A stretch of DNA of 64,000 bases from Paenibacillus ferrarius (lineage in GTDB: Bacteria > Bacillota > Bacilli > Paenibacillales > NBRC-103111): contig NZ_MBTG01000012.1 of the NCBI RefSeq assembly GCF_002027705.1, forward strand, positions 124,001-188,000. The letters run 5' to 3'. A program made the translations under genes and the position numbers. The notes beneath the pieces were generated by a model. The model saw only the letters and a program-made list of their open reading frames with translations. It searched no databases and was not told the origin of the DNA. This document shows, one piece after another, positions 63,774 to 64,000 of the stretch (position 1 is the stretch's first letter; the number at the start of each line of letters is the position of its first letter).

Positions 63774-63857
63774 GGGGTAGAGGTAGTAAATGATCAGTTT
63801 GAATTCGCAGCAGGTGAGATATAATGGGATAAAAGAAGAATAGAGGAGGAAGATTGG

Positions 63858-64000
63858 TTGTTACAGTATCAAACCACCTCGGAATGGAACGAGGAATTAT
63901 GGCTGCAAGCAGAACGCGTTTATAATAAGGCATTTCCAAAGCATGGCAGGAAAAATCGCTCAATCGTTCGACGCATGTTCGAAAGAGGCATCTGCACGCT
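63858..64000 (+). CDS. 5' end of a gene running off the window (possible acetyltransferase)
   Basis: Open frame from TTG 63858, 8 bases after GAGGAGG, to the window edge (47 codons, no stop). It begins LLQYQTTSEWNEELWLQAER and continues with VYNKAFPKHGRKNRSIVRRM. The pattern with an early W-N-x-x-x-W and a following Lys/Arg-rich stretch recalls GNAT proteins of Paenibacillus, but too little is present to be sure. The start is supported by the ribosome site. Confidence 0.5.
   Translation, partial: MLQYQTTSEWNEELWLQAERVYNKAFPKHGRKNRSIVRRMFERGICT

Noticed and set aside
63703..63963. N-terminal extension of the ArsR protein
   Set aside because: The ribosome site, promoter and operator all lie inside the extension; the internal ATG at 63702 gives a normal 106-residue ArsR protein.
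1..64000. tRNA, rRNA, insertion sequence or prophage genes
   Set aside because: None found: no CCA-ending cloverleaf, rRNA-like sequence, transposase, integrase or phage structural gene was recognised on either strand.

Overview
The window looks like chromosomal DNA of a low-to-moderate GC, Gram-positive endospore-former of the Paenibacillaceae, most likely Paenibacillus or a close relative. This rests on strong AGGAGG-type ribosome sites with many TTG/GTG starts, a T-box in front of thrS, S-layer homology (SLH) and large secreted pectin/mannan enzymes, XpaC/TelA and DesK-type two-component genes, and intergenic GC-hairpin repeats. Species is not assigned. No rRNA, tRNA, CRISPR array, transposase or phage gene was seen. 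|| Layout. 1-6.7 kb: a 23-bp tandem repeat, then one giant secreted enzyme joining a rhamnogalacturonan acetylesterase (CE12) to a rhamnogalacturonan lyase (PL11). 6.9-10.6 kb: two MFS exporters, a small membrane protein, the 5' remnant of an XPB-type helicase gene, and a 111-bp tandem repeat. 10.6-19 kb: ilvD, acetyltransferases, an esterase, an SLH protein and small regulator-plus-enzyme units (PPOX-fold flavoprotein/WYL regulator/DinB; HxlR/GNAT). 19.6-21.9 kb: a NarL-family two-component system. || 22.3-42.8 kb: a large Wzx/Wzy-type exopolysaccharide locus. It has a chain-length regulator, a BY-kinase-like ATPase with altered motifs, GalU, an initiating phosphoglycosyl transferase, six further glycosyltransferases, two polymerase/ligase-like membrane proteins, a flippase, Ugd and ManC. 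It closes with two secreted glycosidase-like proteins, a GH26-PA14 mannanase and a new-looking clan GH-A-like protein. The precursors implied are UDP-glucose, UDP-glucuronate and GDP-mannose, so an acidic mannose-containing polymer, with the terminal hydrolases perhaps trimming or releasing it. || 43.4-52 kb: xpaC-telA, a MocR regulator divergent from a RidA protein, rpiA, a diguanylate cyclase, YnfA, a small unknown protein behind a structured RNA leader (three-way junction, possible pseudoknot, terminator), and an orphan PAS histidine kinase. || 52.1-57.3 kb: a tightly coupled five-gene operon of the uncharacterised STM4011-STM4015 type: leucine-rich-repeat protein, ATP-grasp ligase, alkaline-phosphatase-fold hydrolase and two radical SAM enzymes. 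Two SAM methyltransferases converge on it. This is the best candidate for an undescribed biochemical system here. || 58.7-64 kb: T-box-controlled thrS, a flavodoxin-fold NAD(P)H oxidoreductase, a zinc-independent MDR oxidoreductase controlled by an ArsR regulator with a shared operator motif, and the start of another gene at the edge. A family of CCTGCA-N4-TGCAGG hairpins recurs at about 12.9, 43.0 and 62.0 kb.
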